Below, piece after piece: positions 1 to 5,594 of a stretch of 5,594 nucleotides of DNA. This stretch comes from Planctomycetota bacterium. GTDB taxonomy: Bacteria; Planctomycetota; Brocadiia; JAJRTI01. The notes beneath the pieces were generated by a model. The model was not told the DNA's origin, did no database searches, and saw nothing but the letters and a program-made list of their open reading frames with translations. Location: assembly GCA_024278415.1 (NCBI GenBank), contig JAJRTI010000523.1:1-5594 (forward strand). The letters run 5' to 3'. Both the position numbers and the translations under genes were made by a program. Position 1 is the first letter of the stretch; each line of letters begins with the position of its first letter.

Positions 1-176
1 CTTCGGGCTGCGGTGTCCGCGAGGGGTTGCACGCAGGCGAAGAGCCGGGACGTTTGTTGTGAACCTGCCTGAATCCACTTCGAAACTGAAACTCCAGAAT
101 GCAACGCGTTGGGATACGTACAATCAGACCTACACCCTTACTTTCTCACACTTCTCACGAGTGGCGAGGACGCGCA
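1..176. other. Region downstream of the large gene, no gene supported
   Basis: I see no complete gene and no intrinsic terminator (no strong GC stem followed by a T-run on the minus strand). It contains a perfect 10-base palindrome CAACGCGTTG at 102-111 and a TACGTA at 115-120. There are two tiny tandem duplications: GAAACT twice at 82-93, and TTCTCAC at 143-149 and 152-158. A minus-strand frame from a GTG at 76-78 stays open to the window edge, but it has no well-placed ribosome binding site, so it is not called. Confidence 0.5.
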
Positions 177-3100
177 CTACGGGTTCTTGAACCTCGCGGG
201 CAGCGGGCCGGCGTGGCCGTAGCTCAGGCCGTCGATGTTCCCGTTGAAATGGAACAGCGCGCGGGTGTGCGCGTCCAGCTCGAACTCGCGGTCGCGGGCG
301 GGCGGCGTGAAGTCGCTCAGGTAACGCTGCACGTCCGAGAGCCGCAGTTCGTCGTACGCGGCGTTGATGGTCGAGCCGAGCAGATAGAACAGCGTCGGCC
401 TGTCGGCCGGCTGGTGGCCCTCCCATCGATACGAGAAGCCCTGCCCGGCTCTGCCGTCGACGAAGAGCCGGGCGGTCAGGACTTGCACCGGCTTCCCCGT
501 CTTGAACGACGGCTGCCAGCGCGTGCCCCACACCCAGGCCACGTGCGCCCACTTGCCCGCTTCGAAGACCGTGCGTCGATACGCCCGCATGGTGATGCGC
601 TTCTTCGGCCCATCGGTGTAAAAGCTGCCGTACAGCACGTGCGACAGCATCCACAGCTTCTTCGTCAGGTCCTTGCTGTACGTCAGAGTCCACGGGTAGC
701 GCGCGGCGCACCGCACCAGCGTCAGGTAGCTGGGCGACGGCAGGTCGTACGTGCTCCAATACGGCCGGATGAAAAACTCGATGGTCCCTTGCCGAAACGG
801 CACGAACATGCCGCCATCGCCGGAAGGATGGTCGGGGCCGGCCGGGAGGTAGAAGCGCCGCGGGCCGGTCAGAGACAGCGCCTGGTTGCCAGGCCGGTCG
901 ATCGCGCCGGGCACGAACACCACGGAGGCCGGCGGCTTCTGGAACGGCACGGCCGGGGGCACGCGCTTCCACGGTATCTTCGGCTCGAAGTAGTGCTTCG
1001 GGTCCTCAGCCGCGAAGAACGGCGGCAAGTTGCGCACGGCGACGATGCCGTTCTCGACCGCGGCAAAACTCCACAGGCCCGGCTTGTCGCCGGGCAGGTT
1101 TACCCATCCTTGCTGGGCCGCGTCGTCAGGCCAGGGCCGCCCGTCCGGGGCGTAGAGTTTCGTCGGCGCCTCGAAGAGAATCTGCGCGGCCTCCGCGGCC
1201 TTGGGCACCTTGAAATACCATCGCACGGCCGGCGCCTGCGACGGCGAGGGGCGCCAGAACTCCGGAGCGTACACTACGAGCGGCGCATGGCTGTGGCACA
1301 GGGCGAAATGGGTGCCGGGCCGGGCGGGCGCGATCTCGTACGCCCCCTCGGGCGCGTCCTTGGGTACCCGCACCGTGGCGACGCCGTCGCTGAACTGCAC
1401 GATACGAGTAAGATTCGCGCCGGCCGACGTGCCAGGCGCGATCGGGCGCACACGCACTCCCCCGGCCACCCCAACCCCTTCGCTCGCTGTCTTGAAGTCG
1501 ATCTCGATGGACTCGTCATCACGTTTGAACGCGAGAATCGTGGCCGGGTACCCAAAGTCCTCGATCCCTGCCCAAGACGTGGCCGGCAGTTTGTCTGCTC
1601 CGTACCGCGCGATGAGATCCTGCGCGTACCCGATGCCCTGGAACACAAACGTGCTCTCGTGCGCGCCGATTCGGCCATCCCGGTTCGCGCGGGCCCTGCC
1701 CGTGGCAGGGTCATACGCGGTCGCGGCCTGCCGCATCTGCACCGCGAGCCCCTGCACGTAGGACGGGTCGCCGGTCTCGTTGTAAAGGAACTGGCCGATG
1801 CGGCCCTGGGGGTTGGTGTAGAACATCGGCCACTTGCCCAGCAGAGCCTTCCACCAGAACTTCGAAATGCGCCTGGCCAAGTCGTAATACCGCGGCTCGC
1901 CGAAGATGCGCCAGGCGTCGAGCAGGCCGGCGATGTCGACCTGCGTTTTGTAGGAGGTCGAGCGATACGGCCGGTTCTTGGTCAGGCCAAGCTCGCCCTC
2001 CCAATCGACGAACGCGTCCGTCGTGGCCGCGGCGATTGCGCGAAGCTCAGGATCCCACGTGACCGCGTACGCCTGCGCGAGCAGGCGCATGGTCATGATG
2101 CCGCGCCAGTCGCGGCGCGCCTTGGCCGGCGTCCAGTACCGCTTCATGCCGCTCGCGTACTCGAGGACCAGATCCTTCGCGCGGCGATAACCCGTGAGGG
2201 TGTAGAGCCGGATGAAGTTGTCCAGGTCCGACGAACTGGACACGTTCGGAATGGGTATGCCGTCCCAGTAGAAGGGGAGGCTGTGCTTGCTGTCTCCGCG
2301 CGGGGTGTCGCCGCCCGGCTGGGCGATGAAGAGGCCCGCGATCTTCCCCGCGCCGTCGTAGTGGCACATGACGTTGTCCAGGTAGGCCTTGTTCGTCGCG
2401 GCCGCGAACTCGCCCATGCGCCAGTCGGCCGAGCGCGCGAACGCGATCCACATGTCGCCGCGCAGCGTGTACGTGTACGGGCAGTAACGCTTCACGATGG
2501 GATACTTGCCCTTGTACCCGAGGTGTGGGCCGGCAAAGTAATCCACGAAACCGAACTCGCCCCAGTCACCGATGCGGCGCTCCCACACGTCGAACGTAGC
2601 CGCGATCAACTGCTCCGCGCGGGCGAAGCGCTCCGCGTCGCGTGGGTGGATGCCGTTGTTGATGACTTTCGTCTTGTAGATCCACTGCGGGTCGGCCAGC
2701 GCGAGCACCGCGCGGCGGTTCAGGCGCGCGAGCCGCGAGGCCCGGGCCTCCACGCCCTCCGGCGGCAGCGCCGCGAACACCAGTTCATGCGTCTTGGCCC
2801 AGCCAATAGCGTTCGTCCTATACTTGCCGACTTTTTCCACCTGCCCTTGGTTCTTGTACCTTTCAGGCAACACGTGCTCGTACCAATTGGCCAGGTTCCA
2901 TCGCTTGATGAGCGCGGGCACGCGGAAGTCCAGCTCCTCCCCGCCGCGGTTGCTGAAGAGATGCAGCACGATTCGGTTCGGCCGGACCTCGAACTCCTTG
3001 GGGTGCTGCCGCGCGGCTTCCTTGCAGGCAAAAACAAACGCAGCATCCCCGCCGGCAAGCGCGGCCCAGTCGCCGCACTCCTCACCCTCCAAAGTAGTCT

Positions 3101-5006
3101 TGGCGTCCGCCGACACGCGGAAGTGGTTCTCGCCGAGGCCGAAGCGATAATGCCGGTCCTGGAGCATGGTGGCCACCGAATCCGCACGCGCAAGCGACAC
3201 CCGCGTCGCCTTGCTCGGGTCGGCGCGCGAGACGCCGAAGATCGCGGCCGAGTCGCGGCCCGGCTCGACCGCGAACTCCCAGCCGATGTTCCTGAACCAG
3301 ACCTCGTTCGTGTCGCGGGTGAGCACAAGCGTGTGCGTCACTTTGGCGAAGGCCTGGCCGGCGAAGGCCTCGACGCGAGTGATGTGCCTGGCCAGCGGCT
3401 CGCCCTCCGGGGTGCGATAGAAGCCCTCGAAACGCACGCACGCGGCGAGCGGGCCACGCGCCTCGATTTGCACGCTCTCGCCGTCGGCCGAAGCGCTTGC
3501 CGTGCGGCCCTTTTGATCGACGACGTAGAGCCCACGCGAGCCGGCCGCGGCAGCGACGCGCTGGCCGGCGAGCCACACTTCCTCGATGGGCGACGGTCCC
3601 TTGGCCAGCACGTACCTTGCTCGCCCGGTGTCGAGGACAATCTTGCCGCCCTTCTCCACCACGCGGACGGGCGTCGCCGGCGCGGCTTGCGCCGGCGCGG
3701 CCTCGACGAAGCATCCCGCCTGTGGCGACACGACCGCGTCGAACCTCACCCACTTGATCGCGCCGTCCTTGGCCCAGCGGCCGACGACCTCCTTCTGGCA
3801 CGGAATCTCGCGGCCCTTGCCATCCACGAGCCTGAGCCGCTCCGCGTCCCACAACACGCCCTCGGCGAAGGGCGCGCCGAACACCACCGGCCACGAATCG
3901 CCGGGCGCGAGGCCATCGAGCTGACGAATCTTCACCGGCAGGCGTTGGCCCGGTTCCAGCCGTTCTTCAGGCTCGCGGGCCGAGATGAAGGCTTCTTCTG
4001 CCGCGGCCTGCCGGCCCCCGCGCGTCAGCTCCACACAGAGCCGCGCCTTCTTGAGCCCCAGGCTGCGCAGGTCGATGAGCAGCGCTCCTTCCTCGCGCGT
4101 GGGAACGACGGTTGTCTCGGCCGACGGCTCGGCGGCGCCAATGGCCCAGACGCTTGCGCGCAGCCGCGCGGGGCCGCCGGCTCCCAGACCGACCTTCGCT
4201 TCGATCCATCGCTCGCCGGGCCGGGCGAAGGGCCGATCAAGCGTCAACGTGAGCGGCCGGTCCGCGGCCCTGGCCTGCGGCTCCTCTTTTGCCGCGGCGG
4301 CCGCGGCTCCCTGCATGACAAGCCGCATTCGCGTGGTATCGCCGTAATCGCGCGCCCAGGCCTGCGTTTGGAGCTTCGGGCCGTTGCGGCCGATGTTGAA
4401 CCCCATCCTCGCCGGCCATTGCTTGCGCTCCACGGCCTTCTTGGGAATCGCGATCTCGACGCGCCACCCCTCCTCTCCGACCACCACTGCCTGCTGCCAC
4501 TCCGGGTCGTACGACGCGTCGCTGCTCCCGCCCGTGCCCCGCGAATCGTAGATCGAACCGGCCGCGCTGACAATGAACTGGTACACGCGCCGGCCTCGGC
4601 CCGCGGGGTCGATCCACACTTCGATGCAATCGTCCTTCCACACCGCGCCATCGCGCGGCCGCGCCGGCGTCGCGTCGGGCTTCCGATCGCATTCGACCGC
4701 GAGGTAGAGCGCGCGGGCATCGAAGCAGACACGCACGCGGGTGTTGGGCGCGCCCCGTGCACCGCTCGCGGACACGAAGCCGTCGATAGCAGCGGCGCGG
4801 CGCCATGCCGCGTCGTCGAGCTTGCCGTCGATCTTGGGCGGGGCTGCGCTGCGCGGGCAATCGAGCGCGCCTGTGGCCCGCGCGACGCGCTGCAACACGC
4901 GTGCGAGCGGCGATGGGGAGAAGTCGAAGCGGAGCGCGTCCGCTCCTTCGCATGGCGACAACACCGTGAAAACCAGCGCGGCCGTCCAAATGGAGAGGCT
5001 CTTCAC
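177..5006 (-). CDS. Secreted multidomain CBM9 / PcRGLX-YetA-like (PL26-related) / LamG protein, putative polysaccharide lyase
   Basis: Intact 1609-residue protein, GTG start, TAG stop. Residues 1-25 form a signal peptide (one Lys, hydrophobic stretch about 4-18). Residues ~50-232 read as a CBM9/DOMON-like glycan-binding domain: KIDGKLDDAAW at 58-68, DDCIEVWIDP at 125-134, YQFIVSAAGSIYD at 142-154, WRVEIAIPKKAV at 181-192, MGFNIGR at 201-207. An Ala-rich linker (234-240) and a beta-rich stretch (~248-345) follow. Residues ~352-435 match the RIFT-barrel start of PcRGLX/YetA-like proteins (PVVFGAPFAEGVLWD at 373-387, DGAIKWVRFD at 414-423). A beta-sandwich (~446-690) and a helix-rich alpha/alpha-toroid (~700-1135) come next. 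Conserved-looking polar residues in the toroid include H828, H882, D884, H908 and D915; catalytic roles are not established. Residues ~1150-1350 are unassigned beta-rich modules. Residues ~1360-1593 look LamG/concanavalin-like (GTIEFFIRP 1407-1415, GKWAHVAWVW 1484-1493, YDELRLSDV 1551-1559). PcRGLX is an exo-rhamnogalacturonan lyase, so pectin rhamnogalacturonan or another acidic glycan is the inferred substrate; the protein could instead be a non-lyase relative. It stands alone in the window, so neighbours do not help. Gene call near certain; fold assignment good; substrate weak. Confidence 0.9.
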   Translation of the reverse strand: MKSLSIWTAALVFTVLSPCEGADALRFDFSPSPLARVLQRVARATGALDCPRSAAPPKIDGKLDDAAWRRAAAIDGFVSASGARGAPNTRVRVCFDARALYLAVECDRKPDATPARPRDGAVWKDDCIEVWIDPAGRGRRVYQFIVSAAGSIYDSRGTGGSSDASYDPEWQQAVVVGEEGWRVEIAIPKKAVERKQWPARMGFNIGRNGPKLQTQAWARDYGDTTRMRLVMQGAAAAAAKEEPQARAADRPLTLTLDRPFARPGERWIEAKVGLGAGGPARLRASVWAIGAAEPSAETTVVPTREEGALLIDLRSLGLKKARLCVELTRGGRQAAAEEAFISAREPEERLEPGQRLPVKIRQLDGLAPGDSWPVVFGAPFAEGVLWDAERLRLVDGKGREIPCQKEVVGRWAKDGAIKWVRFDAVVSPQAGCFVEAAPAQAAPATPVRVVEKGGKIVLDTGRARYVLAKGPSPIEEVWLAGQRVAAAAGSRGLYVVDQKGRTASASADGESVQIEARGPLAACVRFEGFYRTPEGEPLARHITRVEAFAGQAFAKVTHTLVLTRDTNEVWFRNIGWEFAVEPGRDSAAIFGVSRADPSKATRVSLARADSVATMLQDRHYRFGLGENHFRVSADAKTTLEGEECGDWAALAGGDAAFVFACKEAARQHPKEFEVRPNRIVLHLFSNRGGEELDFRVPALIKRWNLANWYEHVLPERYKNQGQVEKVGKYRTNAIGWAKTHELVFAALPPEGVEARASRLARLNRRAVLALADPQWIYKTKVINNGIHPRDAERFARAEQLIAATFDVWERRIGDWGEFGFVDYFAGPHLGYKGKYPIVKRYCPYTYTLRGDMWIAFARSADWRMGEFAAATNKAYLDNVMCHYDGAGKIAGLFIAQPGGDTPRGDSKHSLPFYWDGIPIPNVSSSSDLDNFIRLYTLTGYRRAKDLVLEYASGMKRYWTPAKARRDWRGIMTMRLLAQAYAVTWDPELRAIAAATTDAFVDWEGELGLTKNRPYRSTSYKTQVDIAGLLDAWRIFGEPRYYDLARRISKFWWKALLGKWPMFYTNPQGRIGQFLYNETGDPSYVQGLAVQMRQAATAYDPATGRARANRDGRIGAHESTFVFQGIGYAQDLIARYGADKLPATSWAGIEDFGYPATILAFKRDDESIEIDFKTASEGVGVAGGVRVRPIAPGTSAGANLTRIVQFSDGVATVRVPKDAPEGAYEIAPARPGTHFALCHSHAPLVVYAPEFWRPSPSQAPAVRWYFKVPKAAEAAQILFEAPTKLYAPDGRPWPDDAAQQGWVNLPGDKPGLWSFAAVENGIVAVRNLPPFFAAEDPKHYFEPKIPWKRVPPAVPFQKPPASVVFVPGAIDRPGNQALSLTGPRRFYLPAGPDHPSGDGGMFVPFRQGTIEFFIRPYWSTYDLPSPSYLTLVRCAARYPWTLTYSKDLTKKLWMLSHVLYGSFYTDGPKKRITMRAYRRTVFEAGKWAHVAWVWGTRWQPSFKTGKPVQVLTARLFVDGRAGQGFSYRWEGHQPADRPTLFYLLGSTINAAYDELRLSDVQRYLSDFTPPARDREFELDAHTRALFHFNGNIDGLSYGHAGPLPARFKNP

Positions 5007-5015
5007 GGGCGAGTG

Positions 5016-5020
5016 CTCCT
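5016..5020 (-). promoter_or_regulatory. Shine-Dalgarno site of the large gene
   Basis: Read on the minus strand this is AGGAG, nine bases before the GTG start codon (5004-5006). It decides the start. No ATG, GTG or TTG lies in frame between the GTG and the in-frame upstream stop TAG at 5058-5060, and the residues that follow the GTG make a plausible signal peptide. Confidence 0.8.
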
Positions 5021-5110
5021 GTGAAAGGACGGGGAAAGAATGCGCAATACGGCTACGCTAGCGATTCGTGGCGTCCTCGCGTGGTGCGGAGATGTTCTTG
5101 GAGTCCTAGC

Positions 5111-5125
5111 GCGGCCGTTGGCCGC
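5111..5125. repeat. Small perfect inverted repeat upstream of the large gene
   Basis: GCGGCC, spacer GTT, then GGCCGC: a 6-bp perfect stem about 105 bases before the GTG start. It could be an operator-like dyad or a chance GC-rich hairpin. Nothing else in the sequence argues for a specific regulator. Confidence 0.35.
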
Positions 5126-5139
5126 AACCCATGGAGCGA

Positions 5140-5153
5140 CGCCGTTTTCGGCG
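5140..5153. repeat. Small hairpin with TTTT loop
   Basis: CGCCG, loop TTTT, CGGCG: a 5-bp perfect stem. An overlapping alternative fold pairs GTTTTCGGC (5144-5152) with GCCGGAAAAC (5157-5166), with one extra G. It lies immediately before the heptamer array. It is not followed by a T-run on either strand, so it does not look like an intrinsic terminator. Confidence 0.3.
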
Positions 5154-5164
5154 GAAGCCGGAAA

Positions 5165-5261
5165 ACACAGATAGACGCAGATACCCACAGATCACGCAGA
5201 TAGAGCCAGCCGCCATCTCTTCCCATCTGCGCAATCTGTGGACATCTGCGGGCATCTGTGG
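5165..5261. repeat. Mirrored CACAGAT/CGCAGAT heptamer array (37-base imperfect inverted repeat)
   Basis: The left arm (5165-5201) carries CACAGAT at 5166, CGCAGAT at 5176, CACAGAT at 5186 and CGCAGAT at 5195, a step of 10, 10 and 9 bases. The right arm (5225-5261) carries the reverse complements ATCTGCG at 5225, ATCTGTG at 5234, ATCTGCG at 5244 and ATCTGTG at 5254, a step of 9, 10 and 10. The arms are both 37 bases long, match at 29 of 37 positions without gaps, and are separated by 23 bases (5202-5224). All heptamers are perfectly conserved; every mismatch falls between them or at the outer end. Similar CACAGAT-type intergenic repeats are, to my knowledge, scattered in several environmental bacterial lineages and often produce spurious small proteins. 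Function is unknown: a folded RNA, a protein-binding array or a non-autonomous repeat element are all possible. Confidence 0.85.
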
Positions 5262-5326
5262 TCCACCTCCCACGAAAGAAACTTCGACATCTTGGAGGTT
5301 AGTGCCTTAGCCATCCGGAACCGCGA

Positions 5327-5349
5327 CGAAAAACAAGTAGTTGTTTTCG
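5327..5349. repeat. A/T-rich hairpin with GTAG loop
   Basis: AAAACAA (5330-5336) pairs with TTGTTTT (5341-5347) around a GTAG loop. Two more C-G pairs (5327-5328 with 5348-5349) follow after one bulged A. It lacks a T-run directly after the stem on either strand, so it is not a typical intrinsic terminator. Confidence 0.45.
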
Positions 5350-5384
5350 CCACATGCGCAGGTTCTGGTCAAGACAAGGGCTCA

Positions 5385-5408
5385 CAACTCAACTGTAGCG
5401 TTGGGTTG
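5385..5408. repeat. Nine-base-pair hairpin
   Basis: CAACTCAAC (5385-5393) pairs with GTTGGGTTG (5400-5408) around a 6-base TGTAGC loop; the pairing has one G-T wobble (5389 with 5404). It abuts the next hairpin, sharing base 5408. Confidence 0.45.
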
Positions 5409-5422
5409 CGGGCAAAGCTCGC
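5408..5422. repeat. Six-base-pair hairpin with AAA loop
   Basis: GCGGGC (5408-5413) pairs with GCTCGC (5417-5422), with one G-T wobble, around an AAA loop. It may be the first member of the hairpin cluster that continues to 5576, although its loop does not share the CT-N-N-AG form of the later ones. Confidence 0.35.
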
Positions 5423-5445
5423 GTTGTACAGAGTCGCCGCTATAC

Positions 5446-5465
5446 GCGCCAGCTTTAGCCGGCGC
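5446..5465. repeat. Hairpin 1 of the CTNNAG cluster
   Basis: GCGCC (5446-5450) pairs with GGCGC (5461-5465). Inside it, after one A/C mismatch, GC pairs with GC around a TTTA loop, giving the sequence CTTTAG at the tip (5453-5458). Confidence 0.5.
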
Positions 5466-5473
5466 TCCTCCTG

Positions 5474-5493
5474 CCCCCGCCTTCAGGCGGGGG
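5474..5493. repeat. Hairpin 2 of the CTNNAG cluster
   Basis: CCCCCGCC (5474-5481) pairs perfectly with GGCGGGGG (5486-5493) around a TTCA loop, giving CTTCAG at the tip. This is the strongest stem in the cluster. There is no following T-run on either strand. Confidence 0.6.
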
Positions 5494-5519
5494 GTGAGGG
5501 CTGTGGGCGACATTCGGAG

Positions 5520-5533
5520 CGCGCTTCAGCGCG
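5520..5533. repeat. Hairpin 3 of the CTNNAG cluster
   Basis: CGCGC (5520-5524) pairs with GCGCG (5529-5533) around the same TTCA loop and CTTCAG tip as hairpin 2, but with an unrelated stem sequence. Confidence 0.5.
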
Positions 5534-5576
5534 GCTTCTTGGCAGGGCGTTGGTTGAGAAGCCCTGCTAAAGCAGG
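5533..5576. repeat. Hairpin 4 of the CTNNAG cluster with alternative pairings
   Basis: CCTGC (5563-5567) pairs with GCAGG (5572-5576) around a TAAA loop, giving CTAAAG at the tip. Two competing pairings overlap it: GGCTTCT (5533-5539) with AGAAGCC (5557-5563), and GCAGGGC (5542-5548) with GCCCTGC (5561-5567). Both are perfect 7-bp stems, so the segment can fold in mutually exclusive ways. Confidence 0.5.
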
Positions 5577-5594
5577 CTGCAAGGATAGTTCTGC

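Larger units (their letters stand above)
5007..5594. other. Upstream intergenic region rich in inverted repeats, no gene supported
   Basis: About 590 bases with no credible coding sequence. Short frames here (for example plus-strand 5238-5570) run straight through the inverted repeats, show no recognisable protein features and lack a good ribosome binding site. I found no convincing -35/-10 pair for the large gene in the roughly 150 bases before its start. The region holds the mirrored heptamer array at 5165-5261 and the hairpin cluster at 5385-5576, listed separately. Whether the next gene to the right is divergent or co-oriented cannot be told from this window. Confidence 0.6.

Noticed and set aside
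1..78. Possible start of a downstream minus-strand gene (GTG at 76-78, open to the window edge)
   Set aside because: Only 26 codons are visible, the nearest GGAG is about 13 bases away, and there is no recognisable sequence. The evidence is insufficient.
99..5024. Plus-strand frame of 1641 codons as a gene
   Set aside because: It is the in-register antisense shadow of the minus-strand gene. Its product is Arg/His/Ala-rich without domains, while the minus strand encodes clear CBM9, PcRGLX/YetA-like and LamG-like motifs, a signal peptide and a good ribosome binding site.
164..5080. Ten-base GCGAGGACGC at 164-173 and its reverse complement at 5071-5080 flanking the gene, as possible element ends
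   Set aside because: The match does not extend beyond 10 bases, there is no target-site duplication or transposase, and such a match is expected by chance in GC-rich DNA.
5003..5188. Minus-strand frame of 61 codons whose start lies in the heptamer array
   Set aside because: Its N-terminus is translated repeat sequence, and its end overlaps the start of the large gene in another frame. This is typical of spurious calls in such repeats.
5165..5261. CRISPR array
   Set aside because: The repeated units are 7 bases with 2-3 base gaps and inverted halves, not long direct repeats separated by unique spacers of similar length.
5385..5422. tRNA or other cloverleaf RNA gene
   Set aside because: Adjacent hairpins are present, but I find no T-arm GTTCRA-like consensus, anticodon arm or acceptor pairing of the right geometry.
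5474..5500. Intrinsic terminator at the strong CCCCCGCC/GGCGGGGG stem
   Set aside because: Neither strand has a T-run after the stem.
5238..5570. Plus-strand frame of 110 codons
   Set aside because: It starts inside the heptamer array and reads through several inverted repeats, with no ribosome binding site and no recognisable protein character.

Overview
The window holds one very large, intact gene on the minus strand (177-5006, 1609 codons), a short tail beyond its stop (1-176), and about 590 bases of upstream non-coding DNA packed with inverted repeats (5007-5594). The DNA is GC-rich. The gene completely lacks the codons TTA, CTA and TCA, which is why an equally long but meaningless reading frame lies antisense to it.

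The protein looks exported. From N- to C-terminus I read a signal peptide, a CBM9/DOMON-like carbohydrate-binding domain, a linker and beta-rich segment, and a core resembling the PcRGLX/YetA family (exo-rhamnogalacturonan lyase-like, PL26-related: RIFT barrel, beta-sandwich, alpha/alpha-toroid). Two or so unassigned beta-rich modules and a C-terminal LamG/concanavalin-like domain follow. The simplest reading is a large secreted or surface-attached polysaccharide-degrading or polysaccharide-binding protein. The exact substrate and the catalytic activity cannot be fixed from sequence alone.

The start is well determined: a GTG with an AGGAG Shine-Dalgarno 9 bases upstream, and an in-frame stop 51 bases upstream of the GTG. 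No convincing sigma-70 promoter or intrinsic terminator was found. No other gene is complete in the window, so operon context is unknown.

The upstream region has two kinds of repeat. At 5165-5261 a 37-base array of alternating CACAGAT and CGCAGAT heptamers, stepped every 9-10 bases, is mirrored by its reverse complement across a 23-base spacer. At 5385-5576 there is a run of small GC-rich hairpins. Four of them share a CT-N-N-AG loop closure, and the last three loop centres are exactly 43 bases apart.

The organism is probably a GC-rich environmental bacterium with many large secreted glycan-active proteins. The protein architecture, together with CACAGAT/CGCAGAT-type intergenic repeats, suggests a member of the Planctomycetes/Lentisphaerae/Verrucomicrobia group or a similar uncultured lineage. 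This assignment is inference from general familiarity, not a search result.
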